A stretch of 64,000 nucleotides of DNA from Aquibaculum sediminis (GCF_040712085.1 NZ_JBFCVK010000002.1:62001-126000), one strand, 5' to 3'; positions 7,933-17,042 are shown, numbered from the stretch's first letter. A program made the numbers and translations. The notes: generated by a model not told the origin, from the sequence alone.

Positions 7933-8558
7933 TCTGCACGGCTCGCGATGGCGTTGACGGCGGCCACGGTGATGGCGCTTCCGCCCAGGCGACCCTTGAC
8001 GATCAGGCAGGGTGCGGGCTGCACCTCCCACAGCGCCTCCTTGGATTCAGCCGCCCCGACGAAGCCCACGGGGCAACCGATGATGGCCGCGGGGGGCGGG
8101 CAATCGGGATCCTCCATCATTTCCAGCAGGCGGAACAGAGCCGTGGGCGCATTACCGATGGCGACGAGCGCGCCGGCGAGATGCGGCCGCCACAGCTCCA
8201 GTGCCGCCGCGGAGCGGGTGGTGTTCAGTCTCCGGGCGAGGTCTGGGACCTCCTTGTCCTGAAGGGTACAGATCACGGGATTGTTTGCCGGCAGGCGCTG
8301 GCGCGTGATGCCCTCGCTGACCATCCGCGCATCGCAGAGAATGGGCGCTCCCGCTGCCAGCGCCGCGCGCGCGATCCCGACCATCTCGGGCGAGAAGAGG
8401 ACATGGTCCTCCAGCCCAACCAATCCCGCGGCGTGGATCATCCGTACGGCGACCCCTTCCTCGTCGGCGTCGAAGCGGGTGAGATCTGCCTCTGTCCTGA
8501 TCGTCGCGAAGCTCTCGGCGTAGATCGCCGCACCGTCCGTCTCGTAACTGTATGGCAT
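7929..8558 (-). CDS. cobH: Precorrin-8X methylmutase, CobH
   Basis: CobH moves the methyl group from C11 to C12 to give hydrogenobyrinic acid. At 209 residues it has normal length. The sequence RMIHAAGLVGLEDHV near residue 40 includes the His used for the 1,5-methyl shift, and AAIIGCPVGFVGAAESKE near 155 is the family's most conserved block. It lies 3 bp after cobG and overlaps cobI by 4 bp. Confidence 0.95.
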   Translation of the reverse strand: MPYSYETDGAAIYAESFATIRTEADLTRFDADEEGVAVRMIHAAGLVGLEDHVLFSPEMVGIARAALAAGAPILCDARMVSEGITRQRLPANNPVICTLQDKEVPDLARRLNTTRSAAALELWRPHLAGALVAIGNAPTALFRLLEMMEDPDCPPPAAIIGCPVGFVGAAESKEALWEVQPAPCLIVKGRLGGSAITVAAVNAIASRAE

Positions 8559-8561
8559 CGT

Positions 8562-9734
8562 TTATCCGCCGATAATGGTCGCCACGTGCCGCGGTGCGAT
8601 CCCGCGGCGGCTCGGCTCGTCCCACGGAGCGCCACCCTTGACAAGATCGAAGGCGCCGTCGCGCCCGACCAGCGTGAGGTCCGCAGACCGGGGATGCGCG
8701 CAGCCCTTTGCGCAACCCGACACGTGGAGCGTCACCTCGCAAGGCAGGTGATGCGACAGGCTGCGGGCGAAGTCACGAGTCTCGACGCTGGACTGAGGGC
8801 AGCCGGGAGCGCCAGTGCAGGCCGCGACGCGTAGGAGGGCGGCGGCCGGATCGGTCAGCAGACCGGAACTCTCCGCCAGGCTCGCAGGCGAATCCACGGC
8901 CGGCAGGAACAGCATGCGCCAGGGAGTGATCCTCAGGACGGCCGCCCCAGCCCCCGCAACTCGCCGCAGATCACCGGCCGCGAGCTCGCCGAAGGCAGCG
9001 GCCGCGCAGAGCCCGCCTTCGACCGGCCCGGGCGGGGGCACGGCAGCGGCGGCGTTGGGCGCGCGATCGCCGGCAAGCGCCGGGGGGAGCCTTGCCCCCG
9101 ATGCCAGATGCCGCGCCATGCGTCCGCGTCCATCCGACCCGACGCCCCCCGAACCGAGGAACCAACGTGCAAGCTCAAGCGCGAGCCCGGCCGCTTCGAC
9201 CGGATCCGCCGCAGCACGGCCGAGGGAAGCGCCGTCGGGCCGCACGATCAGAACCCTGTCCGACGCCTCGATCCGAATGTCGCCGCTGACGTCAGCGAGC
9301 TGTCGCCGCGGACCGGCATCGATCAGGAAACCGAACTTCGACGGCAGGCTGTTGAGGTCGCTGGGTATGAGGCTTGTCGCGAGAGCCGTCGCAGCGCGTG
9401 TCTGCGGATCGTCCTCGGCAAGGGGCCGAAAGGGGTCGAGAACGATCGTGCGGCGGCTCTCCGTCCCGACATCCGGATCGAGCAGGTGCAACGCCGCCAA
9501 CCCCTCGATCAGCGCGCTGTGGGCGGCCAGGGGCACACCGCGGATCTGCAGGCTGGCGCGATTGGTCAGCTCAATGACGCCCTTCCCATGACGTTCAGCC
9601 AGCTCGGCCATGCCCCGGGCCTGGTCAGGTGAGATCTCGCCAAGCGGCGGCCGCACACGGACGACCAGCCCGTCGCCCGCGGGCATCGGCCGGTGGGCGC
9701 CGGGGCACCAGCCTTTGATCGCGGGGGTGCTCAT
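8562..9734 (-). CDS. cobG: Precorrin-3B synthase, CobG (oxygen-dependent)
   Basis: CobG is a monooxygenase that hydroxylates C20 and forms the gamma-lactone, the oxygen-requiring step that marks the aerobic B12 route. The 390 residues have the nitrite/sulfite reductase fold: a ferredoxin-like half-domain (KGWCPGAHRPMPAGDGL, then RASLQIRGV near 60) and the [4Fe-4S] ligand set ACTGAPGCPQSS plus HVSGCAKGCAHP near 300-340. The middle section is Ala/Pro-rich and low in complexity. The start overlaps the cobN stop as ATGA. Confidence 0.93.
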   Translation of the reverse strand: MSTPAIKGWCPGAHRPMPAGDGLVVRVRPPLGEISPDQARGMAELAERHGKGVIELTNRASLQIRGVPLAAHSALIEGLAALHLLDPDVGTESRRTIVLDPFRPLAEDDPQTRAATALATSLIPSDLNSLPSKFGFLIDAGPRRQLADVSGDIRIEASDRVLIVRPDGASLGRAAADPVEAAGLALELARWFLGSGGVGSDGRGRMARHLASGARLPPALAGDRAPNAAAAVPPPGPVEGGLCAAAAFGELAAGDLRRVAGAGAAVLRITPWRMLFLPAVDSPASLAESSGLLTDPAAALLRVAACTGAPGCPQSSVETRDFARSLSHHLPCEVTLHVSGCAKGCAHPRSADLTLVGRDGAFDLVKGGAPWDEPSRRGIAPRHVATIIGG

Positions 9735-12700
9735 GCCCCCATCTCCAGTTCGGCAAGAATCGAGTTCCGTCGTGACTGCCAGAGGCCCGATGCGTGCAGC
9801 TCAGCGAACCGCCCGCGCATCGCGGCGAGCGCCTGCGGGTTCGCCTCCTCCATGAAATCCGTCACCTCTTCGTCGCCGAGCGTTGCGTCCCAGAAGAGGT
9901 CGAAGAGATGTGGCGCAACGACACCGGCAAGATGCGCGAAGGCGGCCAGGTTTTCGAGCGTCGCGGCGACCTCCGCAGCGCCCCGGAAACCATGGCGCCG
10001 CATGCCGGCAATCCACTCCCGATTGGCCGCGCGGGCCAGCACGACCCGGGCGATTTCTTCGGTCAACGCGCGGGCACGGGGCCGCGACGGATCGGTGTTG
10101 TCGAAATGGTAGAGCGCTGCCGTCCCGCCGGTGACCCCCTTTGCCGCCGCAAAGCCGGCCTCGTGGCTCGCGTAATCCTCCGCCAGCAGGAGGTCCGTCT
10201 CGGGCAGGTCCTGAAGATGCACGAAAGCGTCGGCCTGCGCCACGCGCGCGCGCAGTCCCGTCTCATCATTCGCCACCCGCTCACCGTCGAGCGTCCAGGC
10301 GGACGCCGCAAGCCACGCCTCACCGGCCTGCTGTCGCCCTGCTTCCGAGTAGTCGCCCAGAAACGGGCCCATGCTCAGACCGAAATGGCCCGGTGCGGGA
10401 CCGTAGACCCGCGCCTCGTCGCGGCCGATAAAGGGATTCCAGTGCGGCCGCTCGTCGCGGTGCGAAAGCGCGCGCACCGCCTGCTGGAAAAGTGCCGACA
10501 GCGTTGGGAATACGTCGCGAAACAGGCCCGAGACGCGCAGCGTTACGTCGACCCGCGGCCGATCAAGTTCAGCGAAAGGCAGGACCTCCACGCCGGACAC
10601 CCGCTCCGAACCCTGGTCCCAGAGGGGGCGTACGCCGAGAAGGGCGAGCGCCATGGCGAACTCCTCGCCCGCCGTGCGCATGGTGGCGGAGCCCCAGAGG
10701 TCAACGATCACCGACTTGGGCCAGTCCCCCTCGTCCTGCAGATGCCGCCGGATCAGTTCGTCCGCGAGCTTGACCCCCTGCTGCCAGGCCGCGCGGGTCG
10801 GGACGGAGCGCGGGTCAGTGGTAAAGAGGTTGCGGCCGGTCGGCAGCACGTCGGCCCGCCCTCGATGGGGCGATCCCGATGGTCCAGGCTCGATCCGGTG
10901 TCCTGCGAGCGCGTCGATTAGTGCCTGCCGCTCGGCTGCGACCGAGGCCGTTGAGTCAAAGGCCCCGGCGGTGGCCGGCGGGCGGCCCCAGACATGCAGT
11001 CCGTCGCCGAACTGGCTTTCCTTGACGTCGCAGACGAAGCGGTCGATGCGCGTAATTGCCTCGGTTAGGCTGGTTGCCGCCTCGATCCCCAGATCGCCCT
11101 CGACACCGAGCGCCTGCGCCTCGTCGCGGATCTTCTCCATCAAGCGGTCGCGGCGCTTCGGATCAAGGCCATCGGCGTTAGAAAACTCGTCAAGCAGGGC
11201 CTCGAGCCGTGCGAGCCGGCTGGTGGTACCGGATACCTTGAGCGGCGGCGGGATGTGCCCGATCGTAACCGCGCCGATCCGGCGTTTGGCCTGAGCGGCC
11301 TCACCGGGATCGTTCACGATGAAGGGATAGATGACCGGCAGGTCGCCGATCAGCGCCTCAGGCCAGCAGTATCGGGACAGTGCTACCGCCTTGCCCGGAA
11401 GCCACTCGAGGGTGCCGTGCGCCCCGATGTGGATCAGCGCGTCGGTCCGCGATCGAATCCAGAGGTAGAAGGCGACATAGGCGTGCCGCGGTACGCGGGA
11501 GAGATCATGATAGTCGGCATCGCGCGTCGTCCGGCTGCCACGCTCGGGCTGGAGCGAGACAAGAGCATTACCGCGGCGGACGGCGGTGAAGGCGAAGCTG
11601 CCGTCCACTACATCCGCGTCATCCTCCGGCGCGCCCCAGGCCGCAAAGAGCGCCTCTTGCAAGTCCGCCGGAAGCTGCTTGAGGGCGCGATGATAGTCCC
11701 TGATCGGCCAGTGGATGCGCTCGGCCCCTAGAGCCTCGTGCAAGGGGCACCCGGTTGCGATGCTGTAGCCCGCGTCCGCAAGATCCAACAGCATCGCTTC
11801 AGCCGATGCCAGCGCATCGAGGCCGACCGCATGAGCCATGTTCCACTCCCGCCCCGGGTAGGTGGAGAGAACAAGCGCCACGCGACGTTCTTCGGGCGCC
11901 CCGCTTGACAGGCGGTGCCAGGCCGCGACGCGATCGGCGATGGCTGCGATCCGGTCAGGCTTCGGGGTGTGGAGGGTACGGGAAAATTCGAGGGCGGGGT
12001 CGCGTGAACTCGGCTCCTTGAAGGAGGCGGCGCCGGCAAACAGCCGTCCGTCCACCTCGGGCAGAACCACATGCATGGCCAGATCGGCGGGCGAAAGGCC
12101 GCGCTCGGTCTCGGCCCATGCCTTTTGCGTCGAGGTCGCAAGTGCGACCTGAAATACCGGGACGCCCGCGGCGTCGAGGGGTGAGCCGCCCGCGCTACCC
12201 AGCCCAGCATCGCCCCGGCCCGAGAAGGAGGTCGCGTTGACGATTGCCGCAGGCGCCAAATGCGCGACCTGCCGCGCCAGCCATTCCCGCGCGCCGGCGG
12301 CCTTCAACGACGGCAAAAAGAGTCCGAGCGTTCGGAAGCCGCGCGCACGCAGGCTGGCGCAGAGCGCCTCCACCGGCGCAAGATCGGCAGCAACCAGATA
12401 GGAGCGGTAGAACACCAGGAGGACAAGCGGCGCCTCCTTCTCCAGCGCGGCGGCGGCCGGACACGCCAATCCGTTTTCGGGGTCCCAGCCCCCCACTTCA
12501 GGCAAAGCCTTTGCACCTGCGACCGGTCCCGCGTAGAGCCCGGCGGCCAGCGCTAGCTGCGCAAGCGCAGCCTGTGCTGCGACCGCACCGCCGGCATCGC
12601 AGAGCTGCGTCAGTCGCCGAAGCGTCGAACCTGGGACCGTAGATATGGTGTCAAGCTGCGGATCGGGCCGCCCATCGGCAGGCAAAACGGCCAGTGCAAT

Positions 12701-13033
12701 GCCGCGTCGGCGAGCAAGCACCTTGATCTGTTGCAGGCCGTAGGGCCAGTAGGGGTCGCCGCCGATGAGCCGGATCAGAATGCCTTTGGCGTCGGACAGC
12801 GTCTTCTCGATGTAGGTATCAACCGAGAGCGGATGCTTCAGCGCGGCGATGTTGGCAAGCCTGAGCGACGGGAGGCGGCCGTCAGCCCCGCCGCCGCGAC
12901 GCCAGCCGGCCGCAAAGGCCCCAAGGTCGCTGTCCGAAAAGGACAGAACAACAAGCTCCGCGGGACTCTGCTCAAGATCAATCGGTGTCTCAGTTTCTTC
13001 GAGCCCGTGGCTTTCACGGAAGATGACGTGCAT
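9731..13033 (-). CDS. cobN: Aerobic cobaltochelatase large subunit CobN
   Basis: CobN is the substrate-binding subunit of the ATP-dependent CobNST chelatase, which inserts cobalt into hydrogenobyrinic acid a,c-diamide. The start ATG at 13033 gives 1100 residues; the frame runs 87 bp further but into cobW's tail. Family blocks seen are LVLLVFYRSYLVAADL near 215, LVLSTYPGREWNMAHAVG near 390, ALIHIGAHGTLEWLPGKAV near 535 and LWGSATMRTAGEEFAMALALL near 775. It is somewhat shorter than the roughly 1250-residue CobN of model alphaproteobacteria. The AAA+ partner CobS and the partner CobT are not in the window. Confidence 0.95.
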   Translation of the reverse strand: MHVIFRESHGLEETETPIDLEQSPAELVVLSFSDSDLGAFAAGWRRGGGADGRLPSLRLANIAALKHPLSVDTYIEKTLSDAKGILIRLIGGDPYWPYGLQQIKVLARRRGIALAVLPADGRPDPQLDTISTVPGSTLRRLTQLCDAGGAVAAQAALAQLALAAGLYAGPVAGAKALPEVGGWDPENGLACPAAAALEKEAPLVLLVFYRSYLVAADLAPVEALCASLRARGFRTLGLFLPSLKAAGAREWLARQVAHLAPAAIVNATSFSGRGDAGLGSAGGSPLDAAGVPVFQVALATSTQKAWAETERGLSPADLAMHVVLPEVDGRLFAGAASFKEPSSRDPALEFSRTLHTPKPDRIAAIADRVAAWHRLSSGAPEERRVALVLSTYPGREWNMAHAVGLDALASAEAMLLDLADAGYSIATGCPLHEALGAERIHWPIRDYHRALKQLPADLQEALFAAWGAPEDDADVVDGSFAFTAVRRGNALVSLQPERGSRTTRDADYHDLSRVPRHAYVAFYLWIRSRTDALIHIGAHGTLEWLPGKAVALSRYCWPEALIGDLPVIYPFIVNDPGEAAQAKRRIGAVTIGHIPPPLKVSGTTSRLARLEALLDEFSNADGLDPKRRDRLMEKIRDEAQALGVEGDLGIEAATSLTEAITRIDRFVCDVKESQFGDGLHVWGRPPATAGAFDSTASVAAERQALIDALAGHRIEPGPSGSPHRGRADVLPTGRNLFTTDPRSVPTRAAWQQGVKLADELIRRHLQDEGDWPKSVIVDLWGSATMRTAGEEFAMALALLGVRPLWDQGSERVSGVEVLPFAELDRPRVDVTLRVSGLFRDVFPTLSALFQQAVRALSHRDERPHWNPFIGRDEARVYGPAPGHFGLSMGPFLGDYSEAGRQQAGEAWLAASAWTLDGERVANDETGLRARVAQADAFVHLQDLPETDLLLAEDYASHEAGFAAAKGVTGGTAALYHFDNTDPSRPRARALTEEIARVVLARAANREWIAGMRRHGFRGAAEVAATLENLAAFAHLAGVVAPHLFDLFWDATLGDEEVTDFMEEANPQALAAMRGRFAELHASGLWQSRRNSILAELEMGA

Positions 13034-13046
13034 CGCGCTCTTCCCG

Positions 13047-14102
13047 CTACTCCGCCGCAGCGGGCTCCGGCACCAGGATGCTCCGGATCCCGCTTTCGTC
13101 GACGTGATCGCGTTCGGCAATCACCACGAGACGGCCCTGTCGCCCCTCTTCAGGCTTCCAGGGTCGGTCGTACTGGTGTCGCATTCGGACGCCGACCGCC
13201 TGCACGAGGAGCCGCATCGGCTTTCCTGCAACGGCGGCATAGCCCTTGATTCGCAGGATGTTCTGCCGGCGGGCCAGCTCAGCGACGCGGGAGACCAGGT
13301 CGTCCGGATTTGCGATCTCGGGGATGTCGATCACCACGCTATGGAAATCGTCATGCTCGTGATCGTCCGTCCCATCGTGGTGCGACGGCCGCGCGTCCAC
13401 GTCATCTTCGGCCGCGGCGCCGAGACCGAGGATGACCCGCGAATCCACCGCGCCTTCGGTCACCTCGATGATCGGCAGCCTGCGTGGTGCCTCGGCATGA
13501 ATGATCGTCCTTGCTTTCTCGATGCCCTCCGGGCCGGCAAGGTCGGCTTTGGTGAGAAGAACGATGTCAGCGCAGGAAATCTGGTCGCCGAAAACCTCGC
13601 TCAGGGGCGTTTCGTGGTCGAGGCTGTCATCTGCCAGGCGCTGACGGTCCACCGCCTCGACATTGGGGGCGAAGCGGCCAGCCGCCACTGCCTCGGCATC
13701 GGCCAGTGCAATGACCCCGTCCACGGTGATCCTGGACCTGATGTCGGGCCAGTCGAACGCCTTGAGAAGCGGCTTGGGAAGCGCCAGACCGCTCGTCTCG
13801 ATCAGGATGTGATCGGGACGCTGATCAAGTGTCAGCAGCGCTTCGATTGTCGGAATGAAATCGTCAGCCACCGTACAACAGATGCAGCCGTTCGCCAGTT
13901 CGACGATGTTCTCGGCCGGGCAATCCGGGATCGCACAGCCCTTAAGAATTTCTCCGTCCACGCCCACGTCGCCGAACTCGTTGACAACCACCGCAAGCCG
14001 TTTGCCGCCAGGGTTCTGCATCAGATGCGTGATGAGCGTCGTCTTGCCCGACCCAAGGAAACCGGTGATGACAGTGACGGGAAGTTTTTCGAGGCTGGCC
14101 AT
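13047..14102 (-). CDS. cobW: Cobalamin biosynthesis GTPase/metal chaperone CobW
   Basis: CobW is a G3E-family GTPase thought to deliver cobalt to the CobNST chelatase. The Walker A motif GFLGSGKTTL lies at residues 14-23. The metal-binding motif GCICC sits near residue 73. Family marks ETSGLALP and TKAD (base recognition) follow. A His/Asp-rich stretch (HHDGTDDHEHDDFH) near 245 precedes the C-terminal CobW domain and is a likely metal-binding linker. The protein has 351 residues. It lies 13 bp before cobN and 1 bp after the DUF1636 gene, which places metal handling, chelatase and ring synthesis under one riboswitch. Confidence 0.95.
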   Translation of the reverse strand: MASLEKLPVTVITGFLGSGKTTLITHLMQNPGGKRLAVVVNEFGDVGVDGEILKGCAIPDCPAENIVELANGCICCTVADDFIPTIEALLTLDQRPDHILIETSGLALPKPLLKAFDWPDIRSRITVDGVIALADAEAVAAGRFAPNVEAVDRQRLADDSLDHETPLSEVFGDQISCADIVLLTKADLAGPEGIEKARTIIHAEAPRRLPIIEVTEGAVDSRVILGLGAAAEDDVDARPSHHDGTDDHEHDDFHSVVIDIPEIANPDDLVSRVAELARRQNILRIKGYAAVAGKPMRLLVQAVGVRMRHQYDRPWKPEEGRQGRLVVIAERDHVDESGIRSILVPEPAAAE

Positions 14103-14103
14103 A

Positions 14104-14478
14104 TCAGGTGGTCTCCACGGGAGGAATGCGAGCTATGCAGTTCTTGCGGAAATGCGCCGGGCGTTCGCGCCAGGGCACGAGACCGTCGGGCGTGGCGCGG
14201 TATCTTTCGGCGCCCTCGCGGATCGTCTCAACATCGCTGGTTTCGTCCAGCCTGCCGTAGACGTAGGTCCAGCGCCCCGCTCCCCTCAGGACGATGGAGC
14301 AGCCATGCAGGCAATTCGACAGGCACTCGACCGGCGTGATCTTCACACCATCGACGCCGCGCGCCACGACGCGGCGGTAAAGGATGGCGCCGGGACGTTC
14401 CGCATCCTCGGCAATCTTTTGCCCGCGGCGGCAGCGGGTGCAGATTAGAAGTTCTGTTGGCGACATGGATCTCGTCAT
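14104..14478 (-). CDS. DUF1636 family metal-binding protein, first gene of the cob operon
   Basis: The 124-residue soluble protein has a thioredoxin-like ferredoxin pattern of cysteines: CTRC near residue 13, then CLSNCLHGC near 50, and a further Cys near 116. DUF1636 proteins often sit beside cobW. The Cys spacing suggests a [2Fe-2S] or other metal site, but the function is not established. It is the first gene after the cobalamin riboswitch and is 1 bp from cobW, so a role in cobalt delivery or redox support of the pathway is a reasonable inference. The start could be ATG at 14478 (GGGAAAGG just upstream) or the internal ATG 12 bp later. Confidence 0.8.
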   Translation of the reverse strand: MTRSMSPTELLICTRCRRGQKIAEDAERPGAILYRRVVARGVDGVKITPVECLSNCLHGCSIVLRGAGRWTYVYGRLDETSDVETIREGAERYRATPDGLVPWRERPAHFRKNCIARIPPVETT

Positions 14479-14574
14479 GCCCTTTCCCGGCGATTCTGGG
14501 CGGGGGCACGACGGCTACGCGGCATGATGGGGCCGCCAGTCCGACACCGGACAACCCCGCCCGGTTACACACGT

Positions 14575-14760
14575 CGTGCTGGCAGGTCTCCCGGCTTACG
14601 GATTTCACGGCTATTGCCGTTGCGGTCGCCCAGCCTTCCCGAGCCGCCTTTGCGGCCAGTGGCTTGTTGGGCGCCCTCTCCGATCACGGTCGCGGGGGCG
14701 GCTGCGGTTCGGCCGGTTGGCCTCGCGCATTCCCTTTTCACCTGCTACCACAGGCACCAG
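14575..14760 (-). ncRNA. Cobalamin riboswitch leading the main cob operon
   Basis: Minus-strand blocks in order: GGTGCC near 14753, AGGTGAAAAGGGAATGCG near 14735, GCAGCCGCCCCCGCGACCGT near 14695, GCCACTGG near 14660, GGGAAGGCTGG near 14635, and the B12 box AAGCCGGGAGACCTGCC at 14581-14597. All fit the cobalamin aptamer. The first gene downstream on this strand (14478) starts about 100 nt away. A short GTCC/GGAC hairpin near 14540 could be the expression platform. The 5' edge is only about 55 bp from the divergent cobO start, so both promoters share 14760-14815. Confidence 0.95.
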
Positions 14761-14814
14761 CACGCGCCACATGCTCAGGACCCGCGAACTCTGTCAAGTT
14801 GCAAGGAGCCCACC

Positions 14815-15423
14815 ATGGATGACACCGCGGTTCGTCACCAAGAGAAGAAGAAGCGGATCAAGGTTGCCCGCGACAAGATGATGGAAACCAAGACCGAGGA
14901 GAAGGGGCTGATCATCGTCCACACCGGCGCCGGAAAGGGTAAATCGTCCTCGGGCTTCGGGATGATCATGCGCTGCATAGCTAACGGCATGCCCTGCGCC
15001 GTCGTGCAGTTCATCAAGGGCACCTGGGAAACCGGCGAGAAGCGCCTCCTGCAAGAGCGATTCGCGGACGAGTGCCGATTCTTCGTCTCCGGAGAAGGCT
15101 TCACTTGGGAGACCCAGGACCGCGACCGCGACATCGCTGCCGCGCGCAACGGATGGGAAATGGCCAAGACGCAGATTCTCGACCCGGAGATCCGCTTCGT
15201 GCTGCTGGATGAGATCAACATCGCCCTGCGCTACGACTATCTCGACACGGACGAGGTTGTGAGCTTCCTCCTGAACGAGAAGCCGGACATGACCCATGTC
15301 TGCCTCACAGGGCGAAACGCCAAGCCTGATCTGTTGGAGGCAGCCGATCTCGTCACCGAGATGACCCTGGTGAAGCATCCCTTCCGGAGCGGCGTGAAGG
15401 CTCAAAAAGGCGTCGAGTTCTGA
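14815..15423 (+). CDS. cobO: Cob(I)yrinic acid a,c-diamide adenosyltransferase (CobO/BtuR family)
   Basis: CobO transfers the adenosyl group from ATP to the corrinoid cobalt, giving adenosylcobyrinic acid a,c-diamide. The start is ATG at 14815 with AAGGAG upstream; the open frame continues back through the riboswitch but is not coding. The 202 residues carry a charged N-terminal helix, the P-loop IVHTGAGKGKSSSGFGM near 32, VVQFIKGTWETGE near 64 and the switch block LLDEINIALRYDYLD near 128. The protein ends in KGVEF. It is divergent from the riboswitch-led operon and is followed 21 bp later by cobQ. Confidence 0.95.
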   Translation: MDDTAVRHQEKKKRIKVARDKMMETKTEEKGLIIVHTGAGKGKSSSGFGMIMRCIANGMPCAVVQFIKGTWETGEKRLLQERFADECRFFVSGEGFTWETQDRDRDIAAARNGWEMAKTQILDPEIRFVLLDEINIALRYDYLDTDEVVSFLLNEKPDMTHVCLTGRNAKPDLLEAADLVTEMTLVKHPFRSGVKAQKGVEF

Positions 15424-15444
15424 TCACTTACAAGGGGTGACGAC

Positions 15445-16893
15445 ATGGGTCGCGCGCTGATGATCCAAGGCACCGGCAGCAACGTCGGGAAGTCGCTTCT
15501 CGTCGCGGGACTCTGCCGTGCTGCGCGCAAGCGGGGATTTTCCATTGCACCCTTCAAGCCGCAAAACATGTCGAACAACGCTGCCGTAACCGAGAACGGG
15601 GGAGAGATCGGCCGAGCGCAGGCCTTACAGGCGTTGGCAGCGGGGGTGCCTTCGCACACGGATATGAACCCGGTGCTCCTCAAACCCGAAACCGATGTCG
15701 GCGCGCAGGTGATCGTGCAGGGCAAACGTTTGACGACAGCACGAGCACGCGATTATCAGACGCTGAAGCCGCAACTCCTCGCCAGGGTGACCGAGAGCTT
15801 CGCCAGGCTCAAGGCAGCACACGACCTCGTGATCGTCGAGGGGGCGGGCAGCGCGGCCGAGGTCAACCTGCGGGCCGGCGATATCGCCAACATGGGTTTC
15901 GCGCGCGAAGCAGGTGTGCCCGTGATCCTCGCCGGCGACATCGACCGCGGTGGCGTGATCGCACAGATCATCGGTACCCAGGCGGTGCTCGATGCGCAGG
16001 ATGCTGAGCTCGTTGTTGGCTTTCTGGTCAACAAGTTCCGTGGTGATCCATCCCTCTTCACCGAGGGCTTTCGGCTGATAGAATCGCGTACCGGCTGGTA
16101 TGGTTACGGCGTATGTCCCTGGTTTCCAGACGCCTGGAGGTTGCCTGCGGAGGACGCGCTAGATCTTCATGCGCCGCGTCGAAAGGCGGGGCTACATGTG
16201 GTTTGCCTCTGCCTGTCCCGCATCGCTAATTTCGACGATCTCGATCCTCTCGCCCAGGAGCCCGGGGTGCGGCTCACCATGCTGGGGCCCGGCCGTGCGC
16301 TTCCTGGGGATAGCGACCTCGTCATCCTGCCCGGCACCAAATCAACCCGCAGCGATCTCGCCTTTCTTCGGGCGCAAGGTTGGGATGTGGATCTTGCTGC
16401 GCATCTGCGGCGCGGCGGCCATCTGCTCGGCATCTGCGGTGGCTACCAGATGCTCGGACGGCAGATCGATGATCCGACAGGGGTTGAAGGGGCCGCGGGC
16501 AGTGATCCCGGCCTCGGGTTTCTCGACATCGAGACGGTGATGCTCCCCGACAAACAACTGACGACGGTGACGGCCGAGCACAGGGCGACGGGCCTCCCCT
16601 TCGAGGGATACGAAATTCATAGCGGCCTCACCGAGGGGCCGGACTGCGCACGTCCCTTCGCCCGGATCGCCGGGCGGCCGGAGGGCGCAGTAAGCGCGGA
16701 CGGCCGCGTGGCGGGAAGCTACCTGCACGGCATGTTCCGCGATGACCGCTTCCGCGCAGGCTTCTTGGCCAGCTTTGGCACTCTAGCAGCGGCCGGATCC
16801 TATGCGTCGCGGGTTGAAGCGGTGATCGAGGCGCTCGCAGCACATCTGGAGCAGCATCTCGACGTCGCCGGGCTGCTTGAGCTCGCGCGCTAA
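15445..16893 (+). CDS. cobQ: Cobyric acid synthase, CobQ
   Basis: CobQ amidates positions b, d, e and g of adenosylcobyrinic a,c-diamide with glutamine and ATP. The 482 residues have a dethiobiotin-synthetase-like ATPase domain (MIQGTGSNVGKSLL near 6, PFKPQNMSNNAAV near 36, IVEGAGSAAEVNL near 130, GDIDRGGVIAQI near 171) and a C-terminal glutaminase domain with the nucleophile in LLGICGGYQMLGR near 330 and the catalytic His in GSYLHGMF near 430. A Shine-Dalgarno site (AAGGGG) precedes ATG 15445. It forms a two-gene unit with cobO. Confidence 0.96.
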   Translation: MGRALMIQGTGSNVGKSLLVAGLCRAARKRGFSIAPFKPQNMSNNAAVTENGGEIGRAQALQALAAGVPSHTDMNPVLLKPETDVGAQVIVQGKRLTTARARDYQTLKPQLLARVTESFARLKAAHDLVIVEGAGSAAEVNLRAGDIANMGFAREAGVPVILAGDIDRGGVIAQIIGTQAVLDAQDAELVVGFLVNKFRGDPSLFTEGFRLIESRTGWYGYGVCPWFPDAWRLPAEDALDLHAPRRKAGLHVVCLCLSRIANFDDLDPLAQEPGVRLTMLGPGRALPGDSDLVILPGTKSTRSDLAFLRAQGWDVDLAAHLRRGGHLLGICGGYQMLGRQIDDPTGVEGAAGSDPGLGFLDIETVMLPDKQLTTVTAEHRATGLPFEGYEIHSGLTEGPDCARPFARIAGRPEGAVSADGRVAGSYLHGMFRDDRFRAGFLASFGTLAAAGSYASRVEAVIEALAAHLEQHLDVAGLLELAR

Positions 16894-16984
16894 CTCAAGC
16901 GGATCGTGAAGGCACTACTCCAAAGCCGCTTCGAATCGTATCCACCGTGCCTCGTACCCCGGCACAGACCAAGCCTCAGCCATT

Positions 16985-17022
16985 CCTCGCTATAGGGGAA
17001 GCGAGGCGGCCAGATCGCCGCC
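16985..17022. terminator. Two adjacent hairpins between convergent cobQ and cobD
   Basis: CCTCGCT (16985-16991) pairs with AGCGAGG (17000-17006). Directly after, GGCGGC (17005-17010) pairs with GCCGCC (17017-17022). No U-run follows on either strand. Their position between convergent genes suggests transcription-end or mRNA-protection structures. The rest of the 16894-17042 gap shows nothing recognisable. Confidence 0.35.
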
Positions 17023-17042
17023 GCGATCACGCGTCGCCTCTC

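Noticed and set aside
14524..14814. Extended cobO frame through the riboswitch region
   Set aside because: The segment is a conserved cobalamin aptamer on the other strand; ATG 14815 has AAGGAG and the family start.
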